Of a DNA stretch of 64,000 nucleotides, positions 1 to 8,878 are shown in pieces. The notes under the pieces were generated by a model that was given only the letters and a program-made list of their open reading frames with translations, had not been told where the DNA came from and did no database searches. Source of the stretch: Aquimarina latercula DSM 2041 (GTDB lineage Bacteria; Bacteroidota; Bacteroidia; Flavobacteriales; Flavobacteriaceae); assembly GCF_000430645.1 (NCBI RefSeq), contig NZ_AUMK01000010.1, positions 62,001 through 126,000 of the forward strand. Reading direction: 5' to 3'. Position 1 is the stretch's first letter. Each line of letters starts with the position of its first letter. A program made the translations under genes and the position numbers.

Positions 1-137
1 AGAAATTTATAAACCCCTTTTGCAAAATCCTTTAAACTTGTAGATTCTAAATCGGTATATAACTCGCGCCCATTTTTGAATACTTTTTTATCTCTAATCA
101 AACAAAAATCTGATATGTAATACTTTTCTTCTATCAC
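1..137 (-). CDS. Partial gene, probably another ketosynthase-like protein of the pigment operon
   Basis: The first 45 codons of a gene that runs off the left edge. The reading frame is open with coding-like composition and begins at a GTG that overlaps the TGA stop of the upstream ketosynthase (GTGA), the usual coupling in this operon. The visible peptide begins V-IEEKYYISDFCLIRDKK and has no diagnostic motif. In flexirubin clusters a second ketosynthase or chain-length-factor-like protein often follows the ketosynthase, and the start resembles that kind of N-terminus. The assignment is an inference from position. The existence of the gene is fairly secure, its product is not. Confidence 0.5.
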   Translation of the reverse strand, partial: MIEEKYYISDFCLIRDKKVFKNGRELYTDLESTSLKDFAKGVYKF

Positions 138-1273
138 AGCACTTCCTTTTCAATAATCAATGCAACATTACAACCACCAAAACCAGAAGCTGTTTTCAAA
201 ACTTTATTCAGTTCTCTCTTTTCATTTTTAGCAAGCACGTTTATCGGTTGAGAAACACCTAACTCTTCATAACCTAAAGAAGCGAATAATTCATTATTAA
301 TCAAACAATGTTTAGCTATAATACTCTCTATCAAAGCAGAAGCACCTAATGTATGTCCATAGTACCCCTTTAAGCTATTTAATGGTACCTTTTGCAACCC
401 AGCTCTATTAAATGCAATAGCTTCCATTTCATCATTATATGGAGTCGCTGTACCATGTGCGGTAATATGATCTATTTGACCACTGTCTAAATTAGCTTCT
501 TTTAAAGCTTTACTAATGCTTATAAATAATCCTTCGCCAGTTCTTGAAGGTCCAGAAATATGATTAGCGTCATTAGCAGAAGCCTCTCCGGTAATACTAA
601 TTACGGTATCCGTATTGTTTTCTTTGTTAGCACTAAGCCAGGCGCAGGCTGCAGCTTCTCCCAAACTAATACCCGTTCTATTTTTACAAAATGGTTTACA
701 CGGTGCAGAACTTACCGCTTGAAAAGAAAAGAAACCAGAAAGTGTAAACTCCGAGAGTAAATCACCTCCTATTACAACTACATCTTCAAAAAGTCCTGAT
801 TGAATCATTCTCTTACCAACAGCCAAAGCTAATCCTCCAGAAATACAAGCATTGGATAAAACTTTAGGCGTATGATCCAACTTAAAATACTCCTGAATCG
901 TTCTCGAAATGCTACTTAAATATGCCTTTTCATCTTTATCTCTTCGCAGATTATTAATATTTCCTTTAGTTGTAGAAATTACAATTCCACTTTTAGTAAT
1001 ATTTAATCCAGGATTCTCTTTTAGCAGTTTAGAAACAGATAATAACATCATTTTTTCCAACTTTGTATAGCTAGAGTTTCCTGATATTACACTCCAAGCT
1101 TTAGAAAGCTTTTCATTATCAACTACGGCGCCATAAAATGCGTCAGACCATATCAAATCATCCTCAACTTTCTGAATTCCAGTATGATTATTACGGAGAT
1201 TCACTATATTTTCTTCTGTAGAAAAACCAAGTGGCGAAACTATATTATCAGCAACTATGTAGACTTTTTTCAT
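134..1273 (-). CDS. Beta-ketoacyl-ACP synthase of the aryl polyene/flexirubin pathway
   Basis: A decarboxylating condensing enzyme that would extend an ACP-bound acyl or aryl chain by two carbons in the cytoplasm. All three catalytic residues of the KAS I/II fold are visible: Cys143 in SNACISGG, His273 in TAHGTATP and His307 in GYYGHTLGAS. At 379 residues it is slightly shorter than FabF (about 410) and diverged, as is common for pathway ketosynthases of aryl polyene clusters. The start overlaps the thioesterase stop by 4 nt (ATGA) and the stop overlaps the next gene, so it is translationally coupled inside the pigment operon. The family is certain; the exact chain step is inferred. Confidence 0.88.
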   Translation of the reverse strand: MKKVYIVADNIVSPLGFSTEENIVNLRNNHTGIQKVEDDLIWSDAFYGAVVDNEKLSKAWSVISGNSSYTKLEKMMLLSVSKLLKENPGLNITKSGIVISTTKGNINNLRRDKDEKAYLSSISRTIQEYFKLDHTPKVLSNACISGGLALAVGKRMIQSGLFEDVVVIGGDLLSEFTLSGFFSFQAVSSAPCKPFCKNRTGISLGEAAACAWLSANKENNTDTVISITGEASANDANHISGPSRTGEGLFISISKALKEANLDSGQIDHITAHGTATPYNDEMEAIAFNRAGLQKVPLNSLKGYYGHTLGASALIESIIAKHCLINNELFASLGYEELGVSQPINVLAKNEKRELNKVLKTASGFGGCNVALIIEKEVL

Positions 1274-1716
1274 AACAAACCTACTTTACGTTTCCAATCA
1301 AGAAAAAATTCCGGAATACTTAAAGACATATTTCCATCCAGATCTAAAAATACTTGCGTAGTTTCTCCAACACAAACCAAATCTTTATTCTGGTTATACA
1401 CATTGTACCTAAAAATCATTTTTGCAGCTGGGCTATCTACATATATAGTCTCTACAGTAGCAATATCCCCATACTTTAATGGTAACTTATGATCGCAATT
1501 GGAATTAACAATCGGAGTAACATAATTATTATCCTTTACGTGTAAATACGAAATACCATGAGTTCTACCGAAAGCTTCTCTACCTTCTTCAAAATAGGTA
1601 ATATAAATACCATGCCAAACAATGCTAAGAGGATCACAGTCATTAAACCTGACTCTTACCTCGTGAACATATTTAATATCGGTTACAACTTCTTTAGACC
1701 GCTTTTTTCTTTTCAT
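1270..1716 (-). CDS. Acyl-CoA/ACP thioesterase, 4HBT hotdog family
   Basis: A 148-residue single hotdog protein of the YbgC/FadM type, expected to hydrolyse or release thioesters from ACP or CoA. The family signature is visible as RFNDCDPLSIVWHGIYITYFEEGR (split here: Asp28, His35, Glu44, Arg46), matching the D-x-D...H...Y...E-x-R pattern. The first residues are basic (KRKKRSK) and overlap the end of the ABC permease by 23 nt, so a slightly later start is possible, but the ATG fits the coupled operon. In pigment clusters such an enzyme probably edits or releases polyene intermediates. The substrate is unknown. Confidence 0.85.
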   Translation of the reverse strand: MKRKKRSKEVVTDIKYVHEVRVRFNDCDPLSIVWHGIYITYFEEGREAFGRTHGISYLHVKDNNYVTPIVNSNCDHKLPLKYGDIATVETIYVDSPAAKMIFRYNVYNQNKDLVCVGETTQVFLDLDGNMSLSIPEFFLDWKRKVGLL

Positions 1717-2986
1717 AATATAGTATAGCGATTACGATAGTACTAATAAAAAACCCAATAAGCAAACCTATTTCGGGAAGAATATCTATCAGACTACCTT
1801 TTCTTAAAAAACAATCATAAAAAGCTTCTAATCCCCAATTCATCGGAGATATTTTGGCTATAATCTGCATCGTATCTGGCATTGCAAACACAGGAACCCA
1901 TACTCCACCAATCGCTGCAAGTAATACAACCAAAACAGCACCAAATGGTGCTGCCTGTTCGTGTGAGTTAAATACCGTACCCAACAACACTCCTAATCCT
2001 ATTGCCGCCAATCCAGAAGATAGAGCTACCACGTATAGTAAACCTAGATTATTCCCTAAATCCAAAACCGGAAGACCTAATTTAGGAAACACATAAAGCC
2101 CTAATAACAAAACTAATGTAAATTGCAAAAGACTAACCAATAAAAACAGAAATGCCTTTCCTCCAATAATAGTTGCGTAATTAATCGGTGTTGTTTGCAA
2201 TCGAACAAATGTTCCTTGTCCTTTTTCATGAACAAGGTTTAATGATAAAGGTAAAATCATGAAAAATATTGCGAACAAGGTCCAAGCTGGGATATTATGT
2301 TGAACAGAATTTGGAATAATCAACTCTCCGGATAAAGATGGATTTATCTGATCATATTTAACAAAAGTATCTCTATTAAAAGACTTAAGACTTTCTGACT
2401 CTCCTAATTCTTTTTCAAAAGCTTCGTAAATTGATTTAGTTTCTATACTCGCCACCAACTTATCAACCGCAAATATCACAGAACTTCTAAAGGTTTCTTG
2501 AGTAATAGGATCGAAATAAAGCTTTACGACTTTATTATCCGGTAACGTTTCTGTAACGTCAGCTGTTTTCAAAGAATCTACAGAACCTTCGAACTCTTCG
2601 AGTATTTTAGAAATATTTTTATCTATTTGGTTTTGGAGTTCTTTACTTAACCCCTCTGGTATCACAACAGCTAACTGATAATCTCCAGAAGCTACCAAAA
2701 GTCTTGCTTTTTCTTCTGTTAATGATATATTATCTATCTTAGAAACAGGTTCCAAAAATTCTATTTCAGAAAAACTCTTTTGGATTTCAGCCGATAACTT
2801 CCCATTATCTTTATCAACCAGTAGTATTTCTATTGAACTACTGGATACAGATTTAAATGTCGCATCTTGAATTAATGTAACAGTAACTACTAAAACAATC
2901 GGCATTAAGAACAGAATAATTAATCCTCCAGGATCTCTTAGGAGCAACAAAAATTCTTTTTTTATGGATGCTAAAAATCTATGCAT
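1694..2986 (-). CDS. ABC-2 type transporter permease (pigment operon)
   Basis: Membrane half of an ABC exporter, about 430 residues. There is one N-terminal membrane segment (LIILFLMPIVLVV, near residue 25), a large extracytoplasmic loop of about 180 residues, then five to six membrane segments in the last 200 residues, the layout of NatB/YhaP-type ABC-2 permeases. I chose the ATG at 2986 (MHRFLASIKKEF); a GTG two codons upstream would also work. The start lies within the end of the ATPase gene, so the two are coupled. Its place in the cluster suggests export of the pigment or a precursor to the outer membrane. That substrate is inferred, not visible. Confidence 0.88.
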   Translation of the reverse strand: MHRFLASIKKEFLLLLRDPGGLIILFLMPIVLVVTVTLIQDATFKSVSSSSIEILLVDKDNGKLSAEIQKSFSEIEFLEPVSKIDNISLTEEKARLLVASGDYQLAVVIPEGLSKELQNQIDKNISKILEEFEGSVDSLKTADVTETLPDNKVVKLYFDPITQETFRSSVIFAVDKLVASIETKSIYEAFEKELGESESLKSFNRDTFVKYDQINPSLSGELIIPNSVQHNIPAWTLFAIFFMILPLSLNLVHEKGQGTFVRLQTTPINYATIIGGKAFLFLLVSLLQFTLVLLLGLYVFPKLGLPVLDLGNNLGLLYVVALSSGLAAIGLGVLLGTVFNSHEQAAPFGAVLVVLLAAIGGVWVPVFAMPDTMQIIAKISPMNWGLEAFYDCFLRKGSLIDILPEIGLLIGFFISTIVIAILYYEKKKAV

Positions 2987-3737
2987 AGTCACGAAGTTCT
3001 CTACCTGTAAGTTCTATAAATACATCTTCTAAGTTCCTAGCCTCCTTAGTATTCTTAATCAATTTAGGCGGTGTATCTTCTGCAATAATTTTTCCTGAAT
3101 CAATAATCCCAACCATAGAACACAAATCTTGCGCTTCTCTTAAATGATGGGATGTATAAATTATAGTTGTTCCTGACTGATTGAGTTCTATAAGTTTAGT
3201 AGTAATCGCTTGTTTAGATTGAACATCTACTCCAACGGTAGGTTCATCTAAAAACAACAACATCGGGTTATGTAGTATCCCTGCAATCAGATTCACCCTT
3301 CTTTTCATACCTCCTGAAAACGTTTTAATTTTTTTATCCGCAAAAGGCAACAACCCTAATTGATCTAAATGAGATTTGATTATTGGTGTAAGTTCGGATT
3401 TTTTTATTCCAAACATACTTCCAAAATAAAACAAATTCTCCTTAGCAGTTAACTTGGGATATAATGCATATTCTTGAGGTACAACCCCTATAGATTTTTG
3501 AATATCTTTTGCGTGTGTTTTAAAGCTATTTCCAGAAATCAGCACTTCTCCTGAAGTGGGTTTAATCAATCCACATAAAATGGATATTAATGTAGTTTTT
3601 CCTGCTCCATTAGGTCCAAGAAGTCCATATACTTCTCCGGATTTTATTTGTAAGTTCACCTTATCTAATGAAAGAAATGCAGCTCCTTTATATTGTTTAG
3701 AGATATTTTTTATGTCAATAAGAGGAGTTTTATCCAT
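2979..3737 (-). CDS. ABC transporter ATP-binding protein (pigment operon)
   Basis: Nucleotide-binding subunit of 252 residues that pairs with the downstream ABC-2 permease. Walker A is GPNGAGKT at 41-48, the Q-loop lies near VPQEY (86-90), the ABC signature is SGGMK at 141-145 and Walker B with the catalytic Glu is LLFLDEP at 160-166, followed by an H-loop (YTSHH). The length is typical of a one-domain ATPase of the NatA/CcmA class. The stop overlaps the permease start by 8 nt. It follows the BtrH-like gene by six bases, so the exporter is made together with the biosynthetic enzymes. Confidence 0.95.
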   Translation of the reverse strand: MDKTPLIDIKNISKQYKGAAFLSLDKVNLQIKSGEVYGLLGPNGAGKTTLISILCGLIKPTSGEVLISGNSFKTHAKDIQKSIGVVPQEYALYPKLTAKENLFYFGSMFGIKKSELTPIIKSHLDQLGLLPFADKKIKTFSGGMKRRVNLIAGILHNPMLLFLDEPTVGVDVQSKQAITTKLIELNQSGTTIIYTSHHLREAQDLCSMVGIIDSGKIIAEDTPPKLIKNTKEARNLEDVFIELTGRELRDYA

Positions 3738-3743
3738 TCGCAG

Positions 3744-4742
3744 TTATTTAATTGCTTTCTTAAGATCCAAAAAGAATGCTCTTTCAGCTAATGCAATAGC
3801 ATCTAGTTTATCAGCAATTTTATTATAAGCATCCGTTTCTCTACTTCTATTTTTATAAAGTCTAGAAGCATCAATTGCAAAATCTCTCCATTGATCTCCT
3901 ATTACCGTCATTTCTTTAGATAATTCAGCTAAACGAGGGTTTTCCATAATCACCGATGCTTCCTGTAAAAAAGCAGCAAAAATAAATCGAAAACCTCCAC
4001 CTCCAGTTCCTATTTCTTCTTGCATTCGGACCAATTGACCCAAGTAATGATTTGTCTTTTTTATACCAATTTTATCCGGCCATTTTCGAATTCTTTTGGC
4101 CACAAACCTAATTCCTCTAAATCCAACAATAGGAACTGGTGCTAACATATGTCTATATGCTTGTTTTATTCCTTTAGTAATTGCTTTTTTAAGATCTATA
4201 TCGTTTGGTAATTCTGTCGGATAATAAATATGTCCATTTGGTGCAAAAGGACCTTTAGCGAAACGTACTTTTTCTAATTCCTTAGAAGATAATGTAGTTA
4301 CTTCCTGCATTACAGGATCACTAATAAGGTAATTATCTCCATCCTTACCATACACCACTAAATTGTGTGCATTAAAGTGAAAACGATATTCATCAGGGAA
4401 ATAAGTCAAATTATACACTCCAACCTGTAGTCCTACCGGATTATTTTTTGATAATTCTGCATCTAATGTCTGCTGAGCTTTCTCCTTTGACTTAAATTTA
4501 TGCCTTTTTATCTTAAATCCTAATCTTTTACTTACTCTAGAGAAAATAAAGCCTGGAACAGGTCTAAAACTAAACATTGGAGCGAAATTCACCTTGATAA
4601 AAGGTATATATATAAAGAAGACTCCTGAAGCAATTCCAAATACCATCGGTTCACTTACCTTAAGCCCATTATAATTTAACAAGTTAGAAACTACTCCATT
4701 TTCGCAATGGGCAGATTGATTGTGTTCAAAGTTTATTTTCAA
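3744..4742 (-). CDS. BtrH N-terminal domain protein, putative acyltransferase
   Basis: A 332-residue protein whose N-terminal half matches the BtrH family (butirosin acyltransferase, a papain-like peptidase fold). The conserved FEHNQSAHCENG stretch gives the candidate nucleophile Cys13. This segment exists only if translation begins at a TTG overlapping the upstream stop (TTGA); the first internal ATG is 33 codons later and would delete the catalytic region, so I use TTG. The C-terminal half is helical. In flexirubin clusters a BtrH-like protein is recurrent and could move an acyl chain from ACP to an acceptor, for instance joining polyene and dialkylresorcinol. That role is inferred. Confidence 0.8.
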   Translation of the reverse strand: MKINFEHNQSAHCENGVVSNLLNYNGLKVSEPMVFGIASGVFFIYIPFIKVNFAPMFSFRPVPGFIFSRVSKRLGFKIKRHKFKSKEKAQQTLDAELSKNNPVGLQVGVYNLTYFPDEYRFHFNAHNLVVYGKDGDNYLISDPVMQEVTTLSSKELEKVRFAKGPFAPNGHIYYPTELPNDIDLKKAITKGIKQAYRHMLAPVPIVGFRGIRFVAKRIRKWPDKIGIKKTNHYLGQLVRMQEEIGTGGGGFRFIFAAFLQEASVIMENPRLAELSKEMTVIGDQWRDFAIDASRLYKNRSRETDAYNKIADKLDAIALAERAFFLDLKKAIK

Positions 4743-5140
4743 ATCTTAGGATTTTTAAGTTCTTCTAAAGATATTTCGAAAGCTTCTGCATATTTACTTA
4801 ATGTCTTTTCATTTAGCTTTCTAAATGTTTTGGCCTTAAGGTGTCTTTTTACTTTCCACTGCCACAACCCTACATATCCAGATAAAACGACAACGTCCAT
4901 TCGCTGTAATTCCATATAATACGCAATAGGGCTAAGCTCTCCACTTTTTATTTTTTTGATTGTATCTTGAAGTTGCTCTTCTATCAATTCTAATGATTCG
5001 TTTAATGCAATTGTCTTTGCATCCCAACCAGAACTAAGGGCTTTTCCGTATTTACCATCCTTATCGACAGCATACACAACCTCTTTTATATTTGCTTTAG
5101 AAAGGCTACTTTCATCCTGAGGTACGTCTTCTTTCTTCAT
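4739..5140 (-). CDS. Small conserved protein of the flexirubin cluster, unknown function
   Basis: A 133-residue soluble protein with no signal peptide or membrane segment. I do not recognise a catalytic motif. The centre (about residues 45-70) is a charged helix with heptad-like spacing (NESLELIEEQLQDTIKKIK), then a hydrophobic turn (VVLSGYVGLWQWKVKRHL) and a C-terminal helical segment that resembles a short HTH-like or coiled region. It is locked into the operon by a 4-nt overlap with the BtrH-like gene (TTGA), so the two products may work as a pair. It follows the dehydratase after a 35-nt gap. It is a real gene by composition and coupling; its role is open. Confidence 0.72.
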   Translation of the reverse strand: MKKEDVPQDESSLSKANIKEVVYAVDKDGKYGKALSSGWDAKTIALNESLELIEEQLQDTIKKIKSGELSPIAYYMELQRMDVVVLSGYVGLWQWKVKRHLKAKTFRKLNEKTLSKYAEAFEISLEELKNPKI

Positions 5141-5175
5141 ACTATCAATAAATTAAAATTTAAAAGTTTCCAGAA

Positions 5176-5631
5176 CTAAGAATCTACTATAATAGTTTTC
5201 ATCTCTGAAGAGGCTATTAAATTCCCTTCCGGGTCATTAACCTCGATCTGAACAAGCGAAACTTGCATAATTTCTGCTACAATTTCTACTGTAGTTATAA
5301 GCTCAGTGCCAATTTTTGGTAATGAATTAATGGTGGCATGTTTTATAGAGCCTATAAAACCTGTTTTAGGTTTATCATCTTTACCTCTATTTATATATCC
5401 TCTATAACCTCTATGCAAGGCAATACTTTGTGCCATATTTTCTATAAGCCCACCTTCTGTTAGATAATCTCCTGAGGTTAATATATTATCAGATGTAACT
5501 TTTAATCCTGAAATAACCTTTTCAGTATCAAAGTATAATAACTTATCAATCATAACAAAAGGATCCTTTTGTGGAATCAACTTTTTTATAAAATCAGTAT
5601 CTGTAATATTTTCTTCTAGTTGATTACTCAT
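5176..5631 (-). CDS. Beta-hydroxyacyl-ACP dehydratase-like hotdog protein
   Basis: A 151-residue FabZ/ApeI-type hotdog protein that would dehydrate the 3-hydroxyacyl intermediates left by FabG to give the polyene double bonds. The FabZ pattern is recognisable (IPQKDPFVMIDKL, then GGLIENMAQS with the Glu). The catalytic His of FabZ, which normally stands in the PHRYPF motif, is Gln here. I use the ATG at 5631, which overlaps the DarB stop by one base (TAATG); the TTG upstream is less likely. Either this subgroup uses another residue, or the protein is a non-catalytic or thioesterase-like homologue. Confidence 0.8.
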   Translation of the reverse strand: MSNQLEENITDTDFIKKLIPQKDPFVMIDKLLYFDTEKVISGLKVTSDNILTSGDYLTEGGLIENMAQSIALHRGYRGYINRGKDDKPKTGFIGSIKHATINSLPKIGTELITTVEIVAEIMQVSLVQIEVNDPEGNLIASSEMKTIIVDS

Positions 5632-6767
5632 TAGCAAACAGTAAATAAAATATGAAAGTACGAAAAACGTCCACTTTCTGGAACCATTGCAACTACCTTA
5701 TCTCCCTTTTTTAACTTTCCAGAGTTTTTCAATTCATTTATCATTAAATAAATAGATGCAGAACCAACATTTCCAACCTTTTCTAGATTCGTAAACCATT
5801 TACTCTTAGGAATTGAAATTCCTTGATTTATCATTTCATTACTTAACCTTTCTTCAAAATAAAATGAAGAAATATGAGGTAAGAAGTAATCTATCTCTTC
5901 CTCGTTTAGATTGTTTTTCTCAAAAGCATCTTTCATACTAGAAACTGCTTTTGGAACAACATGTTTATCTAAGATTTTTACATCTTGTTTTAACGAAAAA
6001 ACAGATTCTGACAACCACTCTGCCGGCTCATATTCGCTCCAAGGCTTAAGGCTTCCATCCTCATTTTTATCTCCTCCAGCATACATACAAGCCTCTAATT
6101 CATGCGCAAATGAATAAGCTTGCATCCAATCAATTCGCAAAGAATTTTCTCCTCTTGGTTTATCTTCTAATAAAAAAGCTCCTCCTCCATCAGATAACAT
6201 CCATCTAAGAAAGTCTTTTTTAAATCCAATAATTGGTTGTTCCTCTAAAGATTTTAAATTCTCTACTTCTTTATCAAATTTTCTAGATTGCATCCAAGTA
6301 GAAACTCTTTCTGTTCCTGTACAAATAGCATTTTTAGTACTATCAGATTTAACAGACAGAAAACCATACTTTAACGCACTCATTCCAGAACAACATACAC
6401 CTGAAGCTGTATTTAATTCAATACTATCCTGAGTATCTAACAATCCATGAACCATCGATGCGTGAGAAGGCAACAAATTATCCGGAGTAGAAGTTCCACA
6501 AGAAAGCAACTCTATTTCCTTTTCTGAAAAATCAGAATCGCATAGATTTTTGATCGTTTCTCTTGTAAGTTGAGCATTATTATGAGTAATGTTTCCATGA
6601 CTATCTACAGCATAATACCGTTCTTTAATCCCATTATTTCTCAAAACAATTCTTCTAGCTCTCGAAGGCTGATCATCAATCATCCCTAGTCTCTTTTCCA
6701 TTTCATCATTCGAGACTGGCTCATTCGGCAAGAAGTGCCCTGTTTTTGTTATGTAAACGTTTTTCAT
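5631..6767 (-). CDS. darB: DarB, KAS III-like ketosynthase for dialkylresorcinol formation
   Basis: A 378-residue ketosynthase III homologue that in dialkylresorcinol clusters condenses two beta-oxoacyl units. Features: active-site Cys126 in ASGVCCSGMS (double Cys, the second aligns with FabH), His in FLPHISS near residue 300 and Asn in EKVGNVGSAS near residue 336, the KAS III Cys-His-Asn triad. The N-terminus (MKNVYITKTGHFLPNEPVSN) is typical of DarB. It directly follows the DarA gene (13-nt gap), and the pair is diagnostic for dialkylresorcinol synthesis, the non-polyene half of flexirubins. Confidence is high because DarA and DarB occur side by side. Confidence 0.9.
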   Translation of the reverse strand: MKNVYITKTGHFLPNEPVSNDEMEKRLGMIDDQPSRARRIVLRNNGIKERYYAVDSHGNITHNNAQLTRETIKNLCDSDFSEKEIELLSCGTSTPDNLLPSHASMVHGLLDTQDSIELNTASGVCCSGMSALKYGFLSVKSDSTKNAICTGTERVSTWMQSRKFDKEVENLKSLEEQPIIGFKKDFLRWMLSDGGGAFLLEDKPRGENSLRIDWMQAYSFAHELEACMYAGGDKNEDGSLKPWSEYEPAEWLSESVFSLKQDVKILDKHVVPKAVSSMKDAFEKNNLNEEEIDYFLPHISSFYFEERLSNEMINQGISIPKSKWFTNLEKVGNVGSASIYLMINELKNSGKLKKGDKVVAMVPESGRFSYFHILFTVC

Positions 6768-6780
6768 AAATAATGATTAC

Positions 6781-7704
6781 TTATCGTAATCTTGTTGATT
6801 GATAATATTTAATATCTTTTTTTATGCGTGCATAAAAAGGTACATAAGTCAACAAAAATATAATAAAAACTATAGGTACAAAAACCCAAATAGCAAATTG
6901 TAGATAATACTCAAAAAAGTTTAACCACTTTGCTCTCCTTTTTTGTGATTTAAGTCCCACTTTATATATATGTGCTGACCACTTACTAAAGATATGATTT
7001 CCAGATTTATCTGACCTAATTAAGAAAGGTTTTATTCGAACTGCTCCATCTTTAACCAACTCTTCTTGTAATTGTTCATAATTTTCTTTAAAAAGATATT
7101 TTTTTATAATTGTCCCAAACTTTCCGGCACCGTTAATATCTTCTTCTGAAACTCCAGGTTTTGGGAAAATCCCTAAATATTTAGTTTTCTCACCTCCCAT
7201 CATCCAATGAACAATCGTAATAACACTAATATGATTCCAATGCCTATCTACAAAAGCAATATTACCAACTAATTGTGCTTTACAATCCACCAATAACTTC
7301 TTAACTTTTTCCTGAGTTAAGATCCACATGTTTCTGGAACCATTTACGGTAATAACAGGAGCATCTTTCAACAATACTTTAGCGTCATCACTTTTCAAAA
7401 AAGAATTAATAGGAATCGAGGGTGAAAGATACCAAACTGTATAGCCCAGTATAATCAGATCATATTTTTTTTTCTTTATTTCTTCCGGAATAGGAATATT
7501 AGGGCTTGGGATTTGCAAATAGGATTCTGGAAAAGCTTGTATAAAGTCTTTTTTATTCCAAGGAAATTGATAAGGCTCTTCCGGTTTTATTTGATGTATT
7601 GTTAAATCACATTCTTCATCAATCATCAACGGCTCTACCAGATTCGTTAATATCTCACCTAATTGACCACTTTGACTATAATACAAAACAAGTACATTCT
7701 TCAT
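6781..7704 (-). CDS. darA: DarA, dialkylresorcinol condensing enzyme/aromatase
   Basis: A 307-residue protein that begins with a flavodoxin-like strand-loop (VLVLYYSQSGQLGEI, a phosphate-binding loop for FMN). It ends with one clear membrane segment (FAIWVFVPIVFIIFLLTYV, about residues 270-290) and a basic tail. This flavodoxin-plus-anchor layout matches DarA, which aromatises the cyclohexanedione made by DarB to the dialkylresorcinol. The membrane anchor implies that the ring is formed at the inner membrane. It lies three bases after the acyltransferase gene and just before darB. The reaction is taken from the described DarA/DarB system; the fold and anchor are read directly. Confidence 0.85.
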   Translation of the reverse strand: MKNVLVLYYSQSGQLGEILTNLVEPLMIDEECDLTIHQIKPEEPYQFPWNKKDFIQAFPESYLQIPSPNIPIPEEIKKKKYDLIILGYTVWYLSPSIPINSFLKSDDAKVLLKDAPVITVNGSRNMWILTQEKVKKLLVDCKAQLVGNIAFVDRHWNHISVITIVHWMMGGEKTKYLGIFPKPGVSEEDINGAGKFGTIIKKYLFKENYEQLQEELVKDGAVRIKPFLIRSDKSGNHIFSKWSAHIYKVGLKSQKRRAKWLNFFEYYLQFAIWVFVPIVFIIFLLTYVPFYARIKKDIKYYQSTRLR

Positions 7705-7707
7705 ACA

Positions 7708-8598
7708 TTAGGTTTTAAGATCATCCCAATAGTCGTAGTAATTAAACCATTGCAAGGGATATTTATTAACCATAATCTCAGTATTTCTAACATACTCTTT
7801 TAAAACATGGCTAGGTTTGATAGATTGCTCTGTAAATTCTGGTTCACGAGCGTACAAATTATATTGTTTTTTAGCTCCTTTCATTATATACATAAAAAGA
7901 ATAGGCTTCTTTTTTCTCGCAGCTAACTTATACGGACCTGATGGAAACTTTACTGACTTACCAAAAAACTCATGTTCCAGAAATTGAATCCCTTCTACAT
8001 ATCTATCTGCAGCAAAAATTATCACCTCACCATTTGCTAGAACATCATTCATCTGAAAGATATGAGACATATCCTCCTTAATTACAATAAATTTCATACT
8101 AGTATCGTTAGACACAGCTCCAACATACTCCTTGATTTGTTCATTTTCTTGATCGGTAACCATTAGATTGACACCGGTATTAGTCATATCAAAATCATCA
8201 AAAAAATAACGTGCTATATTAAAACTTCCTACGTGAGCACTGAAGATAATTCCACCCTCACCTTTACTTAAGAGTGCTTGCATTTTTTCCCGACCATCGT
8301 GGGTGAAAGTGAATTTATTTTTTAGTCCAAAAGATATAGCTGTCCTATCGATAAGTGTTTGACCAAAAACTATATAATTTTTATACACACTGACAAAAGA
8401 CTTAAAGCGAGATTGCTTTAGTCTTTTATTATAGAAATAATAACTAGCTTTTGTAGTTGAATAGGAAAATATAACATAATACGCTGCTACAAATATTAGA
8501 ATTGAGTAAGCAGCATTTAATCCTAAATTCTTTATAAAGAAAATGAATATTTTATATCCTAAAGGCGTTCCTTTAGCTTTACCTTCCCATTGGGCCAT
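7708..8598 (-). CDS. LpxL/HtrB-like lysophospholipid acyltransferase family protein
   Basis: A 296-residue member of the lipid A acyltransferase-like family. There is a hydrophobic N-terminal segment (near residues 30-46) and an acyltransferase motif at SAHVGSFNIAR: His122 is the predicted base. The acidic partner of the HxxxxD/E motif is Asn127 here, which is unusual, so the catalytic mechanism is uncertain. In aryl polyene and flexirubin clusters a member of this family is thought to attach an acyl or polyene chain to a membrane acceptor. It follows the ACP gene by eight bases, which fits use of ACP-bound donors. The exact acceptor is unknown. Confidence 0.8.
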   Translation of the reverse strand: MAQWEGKAKGTPLGYKIFIFFIKNLGLNAAYSILIFVAAYYVIFSYSTTKASYYFYNKRLKQSRFKSFVSVYKNYIVFGQTLIDRTAISFGLKNKFTFTHDGREKMQALLSKGEGGIIFSAHVGSFNIARYFFDDFDMTNTGVNLMVTDQENEQIKEYVGAVSNDTSMKFIVIKEDMSHIFQMNDVLANGEVIIFAADRYVEGIQFLEHEFFGKSVKFPSGPYKLAARKKKPILFMYIMKGAKKQYNLYAREPEFTEQSIKPSHVLKEYVRNTEIMVNKYPLQWFNYYDYWDDLKT

Positions 8599-8606
8599 TA
8601 CTTCTT

Positions 8607-8855
8607 CTAAATATTGACTTTACGTTCTATCAAATCATAAAAATCTTGAAAACTTTCTACTCCAACAAAATCATCACCAACCAATTTCACTCCAAAAGTG
8701 GCTTCAATAGCTACAACAAGATCTACGTAATCTAAACTATCTAAATCTAATGTTTCTTTAAGGTTTGCTTCGGGAGCAATTTCATCCGCTTCTACCTCGA
8801 ATTCTTCTATCAAAAAGTCATCAACTTTTTCAACAATTACACTTGTTTCCATCAT
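8607..8855 (-). CDS. Acyl carrier protein
   Basis: An 82-residue acidic carrier protein. The phosphopantetheine attachment site is Ser40 in the motif LDLDSLDYVDLVVAIE, followed by the usual second and third helices. Two adjacent ATG codons begin the gene (MMETS); either may serve. The location between the FabF-like ketosynthase and the acyltransferase makes it the dedicated ACP on which the aryl polyene grows, activated by a phosphopantetheinyl transferase encoded elsewhere. The DSL motif, size and charge leave little doubt about the family. Confidence 0.95.
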   Translation of the reverse strand: MMETSVIVEKVDDFLIEEFEVEADEIAPEANLKETLDLDSLDYVDLVVAIEATFGVKLVGDDFVGVESFQDFYDLIERKVNI

Positions 8856-8878
8856 CTTTCTTGTAATTTTTTTCTATT

